Notes: a model not told the origin generated them from the letters alone. A stretch of DNA of 64,000 nt from Aporophyla lueneburgensis (GCA_932294355.1 OW028752.1:21683550-21747549); one strand, 5' to 3'. Shown: positions 30,387-42,355, counted from the first letter of the stretch. Program-made: numbers and translations.

Positions 30387-33300
30387 TCAATATTTCCTTT
30401 GATACGGTTCGTCGACTGGTCCATGGAACAGAGCATCGTCAAATCGAAGGTATCCATCATCAGGTCGCACTATGTCTGGAAAACTTTTGTGTGCTATCGG
30501 CTCGTGGTAGGTATCAGCGCTCTCATGGTACTGGTGACTGTTAATAAGATTTCTGTTAGCGTTCATGTTTGTCTTAAACTTGTCTTCTTTCTGTGGCAAG
30601 ATAGGGGTAGGTGTCACTTTGTCTTCAATTTTCTTATCCTTGGCAACAGTGCCAGCTCCAGCAAGATCTCTGTAGTTCCTCTCATCTTTTCTTAACGGAG
30701 CATAAGGGTATCTGCTTCTGAATCTATAGTCGTACCTTCCAGTTCTGGCATTCGCATACATGTCATCATCATAACGCCTATAAGGATCGACAGAATATCT
30801 ATATCTTAGATCCACGCTGGGTGGAGTGCGAACCACTTCTGGTAAATGAGCGTAATAGATAATTCTTTTCGGTTTTCTGGGAACCATGTTATCATAGGTT
30901 TCATCAAACCTGTCCACTCTTGGTCCATAGTATGGGTAGTAACGTCTTCGATCGATCATATCGTAGTAAGGGTCCCGTCTGTACAGATCATCTGGAACTG
31001 GGTAGTACCTATCATCGTAGAAGTACCGTCTGGATTCTTCTGGCATCTGTGGGTTATAAACAGCTTGTCGTGGGAACACTGGCTTGTATTTGGATCTTTC
31101 TCTGTCTTCGTCAGGTCTTACAAATTCTGTTCGTAATTCGTCAGTTCTTGTGGCTCTTTGAACAGATTCCTTGTCATTGCGAGATTCTGAAGCTTCCAAA
31201 GCTTTGTTTTGAGTGACGAAATTGACTCTTGGCATACGAGAATTTATCAAATCACCTGATGGTTGGGGTGGTGTCAGGATATTGTCTCTTTGATCTCTCT
31301 GGTCCCTCTGATCTCTTTGGTCTCTCTGATCCCTTTGATCCCTCTGATCCCTTTGATCTCTCTGATCAGGTAAAGGTAATTTGATCCAGTTCTCATTAGA
31401 AGCTCTCGCTCCCCGACCAGTAGGCTTGTCAGTCACTCGCTCTGTAGTTTGATACAGAGGTAAGACTTCCTTAACCTCATTGGTGATGGATATCTTGGTT
31501 GTTGGGTCTTCGGGAGGCAAGGGACCCGGTATCCACGGCTGGTTCATGTTCATATTAGTTTCTTGGTGATGGGATTGCATGTTGTAGTATTTTTCTTCTT
31601 CGATTACGCCACGTCGACCCCTGACGGAATCTGACTCCAGGTTTATCTGGAATTGAAAAACAGAGTAAATGTAAACATATCTATGTAGATAATACAGGTA
31701 CACAAAACCTGCCAAAGATTTATCACGCTGTGGATCATTCAGTAAGTTGTCTGGACCACGTAGTAATTAAACATTAGTTAAGAAGAGTTACGTTTTCGAT
31801 AACTTTACTAAATTCCACATTTTCCGTGGCAAAAGCTATGTTCGTTCCAGGTTCAGATCGACACCAAAAATCTATACGGCGCTAACTTGAAATTTAGGTA
31901 AATTCCTTTTTTATGTCAAGTTGCTTAAAATATGTTTTTTTTTAAGCAACTCGACATAAAAAAACGAAGTAGTATAGATTGTTGGTGTCGAGATATAATA
32001 CCGAAATTCTCTACGACAGCTAGCTAAGCGTTTTTTTTTTTGGATTTCGCAGATGTATCGTGTACTAAACACAAATTTTGCTCAATTTTGTGTTGTTTAT
32101 AAAACAGCTGTATTGAAGCAGGTGGGTTGTGAAGAATCTCGTGGGTGGTAGCTCTGTGACCTGTCTGGGAACACGTAAATACTGAGTCACGAGTTACTAC
32201 GTCCACAGTGCAGCGCTATTCTGTATAAAGTTAGCGCTATTCTAAATTATAAAAAGTCCGTTTTTAACCTCCCACGCAAAAGAAAGGGCGTTATTAGTTT
32301 GACTGCTATGAGTGTCTATCTGTGTGTCAGTCTGTAGCTCCGCAGGTCTGAAATGGGTGAACCGATTTGGGTGCGGTTTTTTTATTTAAATGTAGGCTTT
32401 CTAGCGGTGGTTTTTAAACATGTTTATCAAGACCGGTTCAGCCGTTTCGACAAAACGATCCTTTGATCAGAATATTACCTACAACTTCGTATTAAACTTT
32501 AATTTTAAGAGGTTTTGGTCGGAGTTTTTTTTATTTTTTATTAAACTTTTGAGTTCAAGTGAACGCACACTTATCACAATACAGATATTCTGTTTTCTCA
32601 AATTGATATGGACATGATTTTGAGTTTGTGTTTTCTTACATGTAACCTGTCTTTGAGAATCATTGCTAAAACTATTTTAATTGAGAATAAAACAATGAGT
32701 GTGGTTACTTCGACAGTTAATTTCAGAATAACACTTCAAAACATTTTGTTTATTATTAAAACCCGGGTTAGGTTATGCGGTCGCGACTGATAGAAACAAG
32801 AAGCGAGCAGGTGTGAACTGCGATGTTAGGACAAACAGTTTATTTATCGCTAATCTATTCGATAAAAGCTTTACATTCGTGTCAATTAGTACTTTATATT
32901 CTCTCTTTTTAGAAGAGTTATTAGGTGACTTGTGTATCAAAGGTTATTTGCGAGTATGTTTAGTTTTTGCTGCGAGATTTTCCAGTTTTCTTTTAACCTT
33001 GTTTGAATTACCTACCTACTAACAACTACTATGAGTTTTGTTTTCATTATCTTTGGCTAGATTTGGCCGAGACTCGGTACATTTCTAGAAGACCTGTAGT
33101 ACTTAAAACGTGTTCTAGCAGCCCAACTAATATATAATAGGTTTGACAACATCGTGTGGGGATACCATATACAAAGTTATAGTGAAGTTATGGCGACAAT
33201 AAAAGTATATAATCATCATCATCATCATCACGACAGCCGTAAGACGTCCACTACTGGATATAGGCCTCCCCCAATTCGGGAGGCTTTGCCATAATCGCCA

Positions 33301-34114
33301 TGCTTGGCTGGCGGTTGGCGATCGCAGTATGGTGGTAAAATGCATGGAGAACGCTGCTGCCCATTCTCTAGTAAGTTCCTTAGTCGCCTTTTACAACACC
33401 CACCGGAAGAAATGGGGTGATGCTATTCTTTACGTCCGGCACCACGCGGGACAAGTATATAATAGTGTAATAAATATAACTTCGTATAACTTCACGGCTG
33501 TTATCCCTGAAAGGTTCAGCTGTTTACTTCGTGGGTCCATACCATCTGACTTCTTCAGTGTCGTATGAAGCATTGTGGAAAGAAATTATACAAAGGATCT
33601 CTCTAAATGTTTCATTATTTAAGTCTGACTTACAAAAACTTGTACCGGTCAGCACGGTCATCCGACTTATTAATGGGACTTCTGTATTGTTTATACATCA
33701 GTAAGTAGATAGGTCCTGTAAAGGTTGTCTGCAAAAGACGGTACCTTATTATGTACTGGCTGATGATAAAATGACTTTAATCACATTCAAACCATCAAGC
33801 TAATATAAAAATGGAACAGTAGAAAAAACAGTAGGGTCGATATTGGGCTGACAAGTGAAGGGAGAAAATTAAAACAGATTCGTAGAATTATTTCCTAGAA
33901 ATAATCATCAAAGTCACACAACAGCATATTTTATTAATCGACCCGGTACGGAGAGCCTCAGGGCTCTCACAGTTCCTAGGTGTGTACCTACCTACCTAAT
34001 TTTGTTTTGACAACTTACTTCGGTATGTTTCTCGAACTCGTGCTGGAGCTCCATGGGGAAGACAGCGCGGATCAGAATCCCGCACCACAGCAGGATCGCC
34101 TTTGAATGCCTCAT
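30387..34114 (-). CDS. Putative secreted Tyr/Arg/Asp-rich protein with nine DQR repeats
   Basis: Two coding exons, 34114-34019 and 31646-30387, with GT/AG boundaries and phase 0, give 451 residues. Exon 1 encodes MRHSKAILLWCGILIRAVF, a likely signal peptide; I chose this ATG because it supplies the hydrophobic start and joins cleanly. Exon 2 begins INLESDSVRGRRGVIEEEK, where RGRR could be a processing site. It then has a Pro-rich stretch, (DQR)9 at 31287-31367, and a long part rich in Tyr, Arg and Asp (RRYYPYYGPRVDRF). The DQR units use mixed synonymous codons, so they are not a fresh microsatellite. I do not recognise the family; an extracellular or matrix role is a guess from composition. 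Continuing the second frame upstream past 31646 would read intron. Confidence 0.7.
31857..31992. repeat. Foldback MITE in the intron of the DQR-repeat gene
   Basis: Outer arms GATCGACACCAAAAATCTAT / TATAGATTGTTGGTGTCGA and inner arms TTATGTCAAGTTGCTTA / TAAGCAACTCGACATAA pair around a T-rich loop. Confidence 0.75.
32270..32470. repeat. Dispersed lepidopteran repeat fragment
   Basis: Contains GGGCGTTATTAGTTTGACTG and CCGATTTGGGTGCGGTTTTT, stretches I recall from common lepidopteran non-coding repeats. It lies in the intron of the DQR-repeat gene. Confidence 0.45.
33212..33465 (-). repeat. Family B element
   Basis: Antisense copy starting with the (CAT)n tail complement, then AGACGTCCACTACTGGATAT and GCAGTATGGTGGTAAAATGC. 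Confidence 0.75.
34019..34114 (-). CDS. Exon 1 (signal peptide) of the DQR-repeat protein gene
   Basis: 96 bp, 32 codons, donor GTAAGT at 34018-34013. An AG about 24 bases upstream of the ATG (plus-strand CT near 34139) looks like an acceptor, so at least one untranslated 5' exon probably lies further right. Confidence 0.65.
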
Positions 34115-34194
34115 CGTTGATACTGGACTTGTTCACTGAAACATTTCACAAATTCATCAAAATTATTGTTGTCAGTGTCACTTTAATGATATTT

Positions 34195-34204
34195 ATGCAG
34201 CATA
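34195..34204. repeat. Target site duplication of a family A SINE (left)
   Basis: ATGCAGCATA, repeated at 34488-34497. Confidence 0.75.
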
Positions 34205-34487
34205 AAGAGCAGTGGTAGACTGGTAGCCCAGTGGTAACGGCCGCGACTTACGAGTAGTAGGTCGTGATTTCGAACCCAAGCAGGCGCTTTACATTATTTC
34301 ATTATCACTGCTCCCAAAACGGTGAAGGAAAACATCGTGAGGAAACCGGCATGTCTTAGAATCAAAAATTCGAAGACTTGTGACTTTTACCAACTCGCAC
34401 TGGGCCTGCGTGGTGGATCATGGTCCACTCCCTCTCACCGAGAGGAGGCCTGTGTCCCAGCAGTGGGAACATTGTAGGCTGCTGATG
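34205..34487 (+). mobile_element. tRNA-derived SINE, family A, complete
   Basis: CCCAGTGGTAACGGCC (A-box-like) and GGTCGTGATTTCGAACCC (B-box-like) form the tRNA-derived head. The body ends GGAGGCCTGTGTCCCAGCAG and a GCTGATG tail. Exact 10-bp duplications flank it. It sits about 90 bp upstream of the ATG of the DQR-repeat gene, probably in a 5' intron. Confidence 0.8.
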
Positions 34488-35136
34488 ATGCAGCATAGAA
34501 GCCATTCCGTCCAGGTTTTGCCACATTAATTAAAACTTTATTCTTAACGAATTAGGTGAATAAGTAGTAAATAAAGCCTTATAGATAGATCGCAGTTGGT
34601 AGGTTTGCACGAACGTAAAAATACACGGGTGGGATTCTATAGTGCACTAAATTTTCAGCTCTCGGTGTTGAGCCGAGAATCGAGAATCGCAACAGAGTGC
34701 AACACAGCGCCAAAAACACGCTGTTGGATTTTTTACTTTGGGGGCTGAGCAATATGTTGAAAATCCTATGTGGGAAAAATAATGTCGCGTAAAACTACTT
34801 TACTAGATTGTTACTAGATTTTCTCGTGAGTTTCTGCCTACCCCCATGGGAAAAAGGCGTGAGTTTATGTGCATTTGTATGTAAATATATGCAAGTAAGA
34901 TGAAGCAGTAACAATACACGGTTAATATTTTTTTGTACAATTTTCCTACTTTTCAAACAAAGGTACAAAGAAAGAAAACCGATACTTGATAAGTAGGTAT
35001 TGGTTTTCAAATTTCGATCTTGATTTTGCAAGTCTCAACCCTAGCCACACGTTCTCACGGCCTATAGATACCTACCAGAATACTCTACATTCAGTATAAA
35101 AAATATATAATATAAAGTAAATACAGTTGGTGCAGT

Positions 35137-35210
35137 GACCGCGGGCAGTCGGAAGTGTGATGAAATCGGTCGGAAGCGCGGCGGCCGAGCGTGACTCTTA
35201 TCTGTTGTGC
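35137..35210. promoter_or_regulatory. G+C- and CpG-rich patch, possible promoter
   Basis: ACCGCGGGCAGTCGGAAGTG and GGTCGGAAGCGCGGCGGCC stand out from AT-rich flanks about 1 kb upstream of the DQR-repeat gene. No clear TATA or donor signal was found. Confidence 0.2.
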
Positions 35211-35329
35211 GCCAAACATTCGAGTTGGTTGGACGACCTCGCGTTTTGGCATTTCACTGAGTTTTCCATAGGAATATATTGAAAAATTACAAACGCCTGT
35301 ATGCTCCGAAGGCTTTGGGGAGGTGTATT

Positions 35330-35505
35330 CGTAGTAGACTGAAGAAGTTTCAAGTAATTGGGGGCGAGTAATTGAGGAGTTTGGGGTGCCTTCAACCAGG
35401 CACTTTGGGCTGCTGAAAAATTCCTGATGGATAAAACCAATACTTTGCCCGACTTGCCAATCGAATTCAAGACCGTATGTTCACCGGTAGCGTTTGCCAC
35501 CACTA
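35330..35505 (-). repeat. tRNA-derived SINE relic, family F
   Basis: GGGCTGCTGAAAAATTCCTG and CCAATACTTTGCCCGACTTG match 39860-39930 of the complete copy. Confidence 0.6.
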
Positions 35506-37639
35506 AAACAACGAAGCAGTCAAATATAAAATGAAATAAAATATTGTAATTTGTCTAAAACTGACCTAAGCCTGTTGGTTTGAGTTCTAAAAACAGGTCT
35601 TACATTGTCACGAATGGAAAACCTTATTTATTAGACGCAACTTCGGGCTGCTAATGAAAAAATCCAATTGGAAAAACCTATTCCCAAGCTAACAACTGCT
35701 CAGACATCATGCTTCATGCAAGCATGAAAGTTAAAGTTTCAATCTCGAGTGACAAAATCGTGAAGTATTTGCTAGGAACCATATTTTGCCTCGACTGCCT
35801 GATTGCTGTTAAACTTAATCGCTCATATGATTAAGTTTCACGTTCCATACAATACCCAAATTTAGTCATCATCAGCCTACAGCAATCCACTACTGGACTA
35901 GGCCCCTCCAATTGCACGCCACTCAACTCGATTCTCGGCAACGCTAATCCATGCTATCAGCCACCTTGTGACAATCTTTCAGCTAAAGCTCTCTGAATAT
36001 CACCTAACCATTTTCGGGTCGTGGGGCTTTCGGGACCGGGACCGCCGTCCCGGATTCCACCTATAAATACAATAATTATTTTGCAGTAGTATTTTGGGAC
36101 CCCCATTTTCATGATCCAGTTTAGTATTAGGTAATAATAGAAGCTGTTTCCAAAAATATTGAAGGCAAAATGGTATTTCACAAAGTGTCCTTAGTCCAGT
36201 ACTTTTAGCTCTTGTAAAGCAAATTGGACACGTACACATTACATTTAAAAAAATGCTCCCATGTCAATGGCGTGATGAGCAAATAATGATGACTATCATT
36301 TCAAACCAAGGACGTGGAAAATAAACTCTATTATTGCTACATAATACTTATGTCGGCCCAAATAATTGAACTGTAATCACGATATCGCACTTCTATATAA
36401 ATGGAGTATACAAGGTGCAGTTTTGGATCTGCAAAACATTTTAGGAGGTAATTGTAATGTTAGTGATTCTCGACTCGAATCAACAATAAAATAGGCAGGT
36501 ATATTTTTTTTTTCATTTTATTCTTATTTACGGAAATCGGTAAGTGTGAACTCCCTTTTTTAAAACGCGGCCAGTCTGTACGTGTCCTTAAACTACGCTT
36601 TCACACACACAAACAAACGCAACTGACATTTATTTCATAGATTTTTTGATGGGTTATTAAGAGAGTTATTCTGAAAAACAATCAAATTGAAAAATCTAAA
36701 ATAAAAAGTATTATTGATTATTGACTTGGTATCGTATTGTTATATGATTATTTACGAGTCTCATAACAACCTCCTGAAATATTTTGCAGGTTCAAAACTG
36801 CATCTTGTACTTCAAAGCGCCAACTGAAACCTAATCATGGATTCAGGAGTTGATTCAGAACACGCCAAGTTATAAAAAAAAAAGTTAACGGTTCCATACA
36901 TTTTGACCGCATAGGTACTAGGTACTTATTGCACCTTTCTATGAAACAGCAGTTTTTTATATCCGGCGAAAAATTTCTATGCTTGTCTCATGTGCGGTAA
37001 TTCATGGTTTCATTTTGCGCGTTCATGTCCACCCTGGATTTGCCCTCTATATCACAGCTTTATCACCTTAACCTATTTATATTAAAATGTGGAAATAGAC
37101 CGTAATTGTCTTTTACAATGTGGTGAAGGAAAAAGAACATTGTTAGCCGTGTTTAACAAAATTGTAGGTATTCTGAAAACTCAACTACCGATTGTTAAAG
37201 AATTGAAAAGGTTACAGTAACGGCGCTTCCTATTAAGTAGAATTTCATTTTTCAGTCGAATTCACCTTTAAAGGTTATCATGCAAAGAGAAAAGATTACT
37301 TAAAATATCGTTTGAGAACGTCACGACTTATTTGTCTAAAACAATATATGAATAAAGGTAAACGCACACTTATCAGAATCGAAGAAAGTGAAAGAACCGA
37401 GAGAATCGAATTTTAGAATGACTTGTCTGAAATCTTATGAAACCTCGCACACTTATCCGCACCGTATCGGACGAATCGCCGAAAGAATTTGGAATTCGGC
37501 ACAAGAAGAAGAATACCAAAGCCTGCATAGGTCGTAGGTTTGAAAAGGTTAGGAAACCTTTACTTTCACCGTGGGATTTTTATAAAATAGCCCGGCTGGT
37601 GGAAATGTGAAATAACAGGTAAATTCAAGCTCACCTCAC
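35506..37639. other. Spacer with repeat debris, no supported gene
   Basis: 35870-36060 resembles decayed LINE or SINE sequence (AATCCACTACTGGACTAGGC). 36888-36962 is a small foldback repeat of the GCTGTTCCATA family. 36370-36480 and 36730-36800 are distantly inverted (shared GATCTGCAAAACATTTTAGG / ATATTTTGCAGGTTCAAAAC and CATCTTGTACTTC parts). No exon is recognised. Confidence 0.4.
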
Positions 37640-37935
37640 CTAATTTTCAGGATGATATTTGTACTGAATAGACCGACAGATCTTGTTAAGCTTCGCGAGC
37701 CCTTGGTTCGTCGATGGGTACCATCTATACATACCAAGACCACTCCGTCCCTCGGAGAGCAGGATAAGCCGTTGGTTCCGGCTGGCATTCGTGCAACTTT
37801 GACAGTCTGATAACCAGTCTTACCAGGGGGTATCGTGTTACCCAGTAACTTAACAGTCGGATAGGCTCTCGCTCCACTAAACATTGGTATTCCAACCCCA
37901 ACATATAGTTGCAAAAAGGCTAGTCAAATGATGAT
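37640..37935 (+). repeat. SINE-like repeat, family C
   Basis: Sense copy with GTTCCGGCTGGCATTCG, TCTGATAACCAGTCTTACCA and the end CCCCAACATATAGTTGC then ATGATGAT. Confidence 0.7.
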
Positions 37936-38504
37936 AACCGACAGATGCTAATCTGCATAAAGCACCAACACAAAGTCGACGAACCCCGAAAATAACTAAA
38001 GAAAATCGTCACAATAGCCCACAATTGTACATGGAGATCCCACGACACGACAATTTGGTGACAGCCTGATGTTCCGCTCCACAAAGCCGACAATTGTATC
38101 GACAACCGTTATCCTGCCCATTGAAGGCACTGACCTAGTTAAGGGTATGGCTGTTAGCCCTGTGTAGCATGATTATCAGATAATGCTATTCAGGTTGCCT
38201 GGGAACTGTTCGTGATGAAGTCTTGGATCTGTTAATATTCGATCAGATTGCAGAATACAAGGGATTGCATAAGTAGGTAGGAACTAGGAACTCTTCACGC
38301 AAAGACAAAGAAACACGTAATGATGAGTTTTGATCATTACATGTTTCTTCGTCTTTGATTTCTCCAGCATCGTGAATGCGTCAACGTGGGATCCCCACAA
38401 CAACATTAGGAAGGTACGGTCACCAGAAGACAAAAGTAACCAGGGTCGTCGGTTATAGTTGAAGTTTAATAAGAAAACGATGGATGATTTCGAATAAAAT
38501 TTTA

Positions 38505-38770
38505 TTAATAGTAACAGTGGTAACGACTGTGACTTGCAAATTGTAGTTCGTGGATTCGAATTCGGACAGGCCCTTCGTTCAAATTATTTCATCGTCACTG
38601 CTTACAAAACGGTGAAGGAAAACATCGTTCATATCCTAGAGCCAAAAATTCGAAGACATGTGACATCCACCAACCCGCGCTGGGCCCGCTTCATGAATAA
38701 CGGCCAAATCCCTCTCACAAATTCGAGATTGTGTTCCAGCAATGAGAAAATTATAGACTGTGAATGATGA
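38505..38770 (+). repeat. tRNA-derived SINE, family A
   Basis: GTGGTAACGACTGTGACTTG, a B-box-like GTGGATTCGAATTC, ACGGTGAAGGAAAACATCGT and GTGTTCCAGCAATGAG. Confidence 0.7.
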
Positions 38771-38835
38771 ATAGAAAACAAACAGCTGATTTATTAAATT
38801 CATTTCGTTCGAAAACATTAATCGGTGAACCTGAC

Positions 38836-39000
38836 TGCCTCGTTGGTCTAATGGTCGCAAACGCTACTAGCGAGCATGAGGTCCTGGTTTAGATTCCCAA
38901 AGTGAGCAGTGTCGTTGATTTTTTCCATCTAATATTTCTCAATAGCAGCCCGGAGTCTGGATTTGTGACCGGGTGATAGCAATATGCTCGCCCCATAGAA
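38836..39000 (+). repeat. tRNA-derived SINE, family F
   Basis: CTCGTTGGTCTAATGGTCGC head and GTGATAGCAATATGCTCGCC body, parallel to 17713-17890. Confidence 0.65.
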
Positions 39001-39626
39001 TCTAAAGATAACTGGCGAAATATGGTTGTTGTATAGGTACCTACACTTTTGCCTATTCCTTCGAGGACTACACACGTGATGTTATATCGTTCCTCAAATA
39101 GAACTCAATAAGTTTTCTGTCCCTGATAGTTTCAAAAATCTAAAAATCTAAACCAGGTTCAATCTTGAAAGCAAAAATGTGAAAATGGCGTTGTTTCAAA
39201 TGATATTCGACGTGATAGATAACCTAATAGAATCCCTCCTACCTCATAATGATATTCTAAGTTATGTTCTAATTAGCAAAACGACTCAATCCATCTGCCC
39301 AAACAAAGGAACAAAACCTAGATCACATAAGCGAAACAATGGGACATCACAGATCGTAACTGAATTGTCGATTGATAAAGAGGACATAGTGAAGACGAAA
39401 AGACACTTCTAACATGCTAAAACTTAGCTAAAACACACTTTGGAAGATTAGTATGAAACCTTAAAACGCATGAAAGCCTTAATTTATATCCTAATGGTAG
39501 GTATAAACCGAAGTTATTTCCCGCGTGGCCGCAACTGTTCGCTTCTAAGATCTTTTAAAACTACGCAACGGATTTTAATGCAGTTTTCGTCAATAGACAG
39601 TGATTCAAGAGGAAGGTTTATATGTA

Positions 39627-39975
39627 GGTATATATATAGTCATCCAGGCCGTATTTCGGCCACGGCGACCAATCTCAACGGAAACTAGCCATCGGCGCGG
39701 GAGATATTATAGTGCTCAAGTGTGTGCGCTGACACAAAAGCACTCACTGTTCCCTCACTCTCATAACCCGATGGGACGGCAATCCGACACGACCGGAGAG
39801 AGATCAGGCGTAGGACCAACGGTCTAACGTGCTTTTTGAGACACGGGGGTATCACACCGCGAATTTCCAATCTCCGAACTGTTACTAAGAAATTCCTAAT
39901 GGAAAAACCCAATAATACTTTGCCCGACCTGGGAATCGAACCCACGGCTCCACGCTCAGTTGTCGCAGTCGTCGG
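39627..39975 (-). mobile_element. tRNA-derived SINE, family F, inserted in a Helitron relic
   Basis: TTATATGTA flanks it on both sides (39618-39626, 39976-39984). On the minus strand the head has GTGGGTTCGATTCCCAGG (B-box), then the CCCAATAATACTTTGCCCG complement, and the body ends in GGTCGCCGTGGCCGAAATAC. The Helitron halves (39590-39617 and 39985-40017) read through when the insert is removed. Confidence 0.75.
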
Positions 39976-39984
39976 TTATATGTA

Positions 39985-40017
39985 TAATACGCGGGTGAAG
40001 CCGGTGACCGAAGCTAG
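39985..40017 (+). mobile_element. Helitron 3' terminus
   Basis: TACGCGGGTGAAGCCGGTGA then CCGAAGCTAG before T. The matching upstream part lies left of the SINE. Confidence 0.6.
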
Positions 40018-40372
40018 TATTATTATATAACCCAACCATCTTTGTCTAACGACATTTGCTTTTAAGAGAAGCGCCAGGGACGCCCGCGAACCCTATTTTT
40101 TTTTCAATTTGCAGCTAAGTGTCAGGTTTTATGTTGACCGAAATATGATTCACGACCGTAACAAGTATTTACTCACGGAATTGAACCAAAGAGGGCAAGC
40201 AAAGGAAAAACGATGTATTTAAGCGCATGGTTTACTGATGAGGAGCAGACTGAAGGTCGACACCGCAGTTGGGATCGAAGGAACGGAATTCCTGACTCGT
40301 AAAGCTCAATACCTTGTTACCTAAAAGTCTGTTTTCACTAAGATGAAGTTCGGTAACCAGGAATTCATAAAA

Positions 40373-40672
40373 TAGAGCAGTGATGGCCCAGTGGTATCGG
40401 CCCTGACTTACGAGTTGTATATAGGTCGTGGGTTCGAATCCAGACAGGTGATTTACTTTGTGTAAATAATTTCATCACCACTGCTCTCAAAACGGTGAAA
40501 GTAACACGTCCTAGAACCAGATTCTAGGACGTGTGATTCTAAGACATGTGACATACCACCAACCCGCACTGGGTCAGCGTGGTAGATCACGGCCCACTCC
40601 CTCTCACCGAGAGGAGGCCTGTGTCCCAGCAGTGGGAACATTACCTATAGGCTGCTAATAACGAATATATGC
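40373..40672 (+). repeat. tRNA-derived SINE, family A
   Basis: GGCCCAGTGGTATCGGCC and GGTCGTGGGTTCGAATCC give good A and B boxes. Body and GGAGGCCTGTGTCCCAGCAG tail are as in 34205-34487. It has a local duplication of CCTAGAACCAGATTCTAGGA-type sequence near 40508. Confidence 0.8.
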
Positions 40673-41340
40673 AAAACCATACATATTCAAAAGTTTGAAT
40701 ATTGTATGTTAGTCAGCCAAATTGAGTGCAATGTGGTACTTATCTAAGACTCCATCACGGTTAGCGGTGTGATTTACAAAACGATTTACCACTGCACTAG
40801 GTGAACAAGGTTAAATTCCGACACGTAACAAATATATGTATGATATTAATAATAATAAATACTTACAAAATTAGGTTAGTTATCTCAATACAATTTCCAT
40901 CCCGGAAATCTATGAAATATTCAGGCAACTAGAACTCAATTATTATGAAAGATGTTTTTTCGAGTGCGCAAACTGTAATAATGAATTCAGCATACGATTC
41001 TAGAACCCTCTAGCGTAGAAATGTTTCGTCGGTTATCCAAGAGTATGGAACAAAATCAGAAATCATTTATTCAAACTAGGCTGAGAGTCAGCATTTTTTG
41101 AACTTCTAAACTACATAAGACGGTCCTCAAAAAAGGGCGGGCCCTTCTCCATTTCCTAATGCTTGCCGGGGCGAAGAAGTGGCGCAACAAACTCCCCAGC
41201 AGCCCTAACCCTGCAACAGCTTTCAAAAGCGAAAAAATTCTAAGCGGTTCTAGAATCATACGCTGAAGTATTGGTTACAGTTTGAGCACTACTTTTTTTT
41301 CGTGTATATAAAATTATCGTAATACAAAGATGAGTCTTAC

Positions 41341-41445
41341 CTTATCATAATCCAGCCACAAGCACCAGCCTCGTCGAAATTCGGCAAGGTAATGGCGACA
41401 GAGTCCAACCGATCAGCGGTCACGGCGCGCGACCATATTGTTTGT
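41341..41445 (-). promoter_or_regulatory. Candidate untranslated 5' exon of the DQR-repeat gene
   Basis: The minus strand reads GGTCGCGCGCCGTGACC and ends GGATTATGATAAG followed by a strong donor GTAAGAC. It is CpG-richer than its surroundings. If spliced to the acceptor near 34139, an upstream ATG in GATTATGAT would open a short frame whose stop overlaps the main start codon (ATGA). Splicing is inferred only. Confidence 0.3.
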
Positions 41446-41610
41446 CAGCACAATTGAACACCGTTTCCATTGTGATCCACGAAAATCTATGTGATACGGT
41501 TGATGAGAAAATGTGGGTATGATTACGGCTGTTGAATGGGGAGTAAGCAGAGGTGCATGTATGCATTACTGTTGCGATTTTACTTAGCAATTCTCGGGTC
41601 GGTTTGGCTT

Positions 41611-41880
41611 TTATAGTAGTGGTAAGATTAGTCTCCTTGCAATGTTGCATTTAGCCTTTCTACAAAATCGCATAGAGCCTATCAATCTATGCCCAATGGA
41701 AATTCCCACTGCTGGGCAAAGGTCCCCCGAGTTCTTCCAGGAACTCTTTTCCCGCGCCACCTCGAACCAGCCTTTGTCGTATGCGTCCAGTTCATCTCGC
41801 CACCACAATGGGTGCCTGAAGATAGACGATGCCGCCAGGGCGTCCTAGAAAGCGATGGTGAGATGACAAGGAACAATAAA
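41611..41880 (-). repeat. LINE ORF C-terminal relic
   Basis: The minus frame WWRDELDAYDKGWFEVARE, then a tryptophan-lysine stretch, resembles the C-terminal end of the LINE at 11132-11262. The plus-strand CCCACTGCTGGGCAAAGG fits the shared tail module. Confidence 0.5.
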
Positions 41881-41996
41881 TAATAAATCTTCCATCAACT
41901 TCCTTCGAACCAACTAGTTTATTTCTATAAACAACTAGCTGACCCGACAGACGTTGTCCTGTCTTAACGATAACTATTTAATTCGAATTGGTATAT

Positions 41997-42216
41997 ATCT
42001 ATATATATAAAATTAAAACCCTATTTCCCTTGGTCACGCCATCACGCGTGAACGGGTGGACTGATTTCACTTTTTTTTTTTTGTTTTTTTCTTTCTTAAG
42101 AACCTTCTCCTGACAATAACAAACACAACAAAAAAGAAAAAAGTGAAATCGGTCCAGCCGTTCACGCGTGATGGCGTGACCAAGGGAAATAGGGATTCAT
42201 TTTTATATATATAGAT
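41997..42216. mobile_element. Large foldback repeat (Helitron-type end sequences)
   Basis: The left arm (42001-42070) and right arm (42141-42216) are near-complementary over about 65 bp, including CCCTATTTCCCTTGGTCACG and its complement. A 70-bp A/T-rich loop lies between. It looks like two opposed copies of one element end. Confidence 0.75.
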
Positions 42217-42355
42217 TTCATCTAGTACAGTCAGCCTGTTCAAAATGATCTCAACAACTAAGAAAAATAAACTATCTCAATTACATAAAGTTCTTGTCAC
42301 AATAACAGTAATCGTGTACTGTCTTCATTCTGTAACATTTCTTGTGTCATTGAGT

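Noticed and set aside
30399..31216. Plus-strand frames of about 96-98 codons
   Set aside because: Antisense to exon 2 of the DQR-repeat gene.
31647..31715. Start of the DQR-repeat protein at an ATG inside the open frame extending to 31715
   Set aside because: The stretch upstream of 31646 reads like intron and is preceded by a good acceptor; joining to the signal-peptide exon at 34019-34114 is more convincing.
39179..39412. Plus-strand frame of 77 codons
   Set aside because: Isolated, no recognised domain and no splice or promoter context; too short to support.
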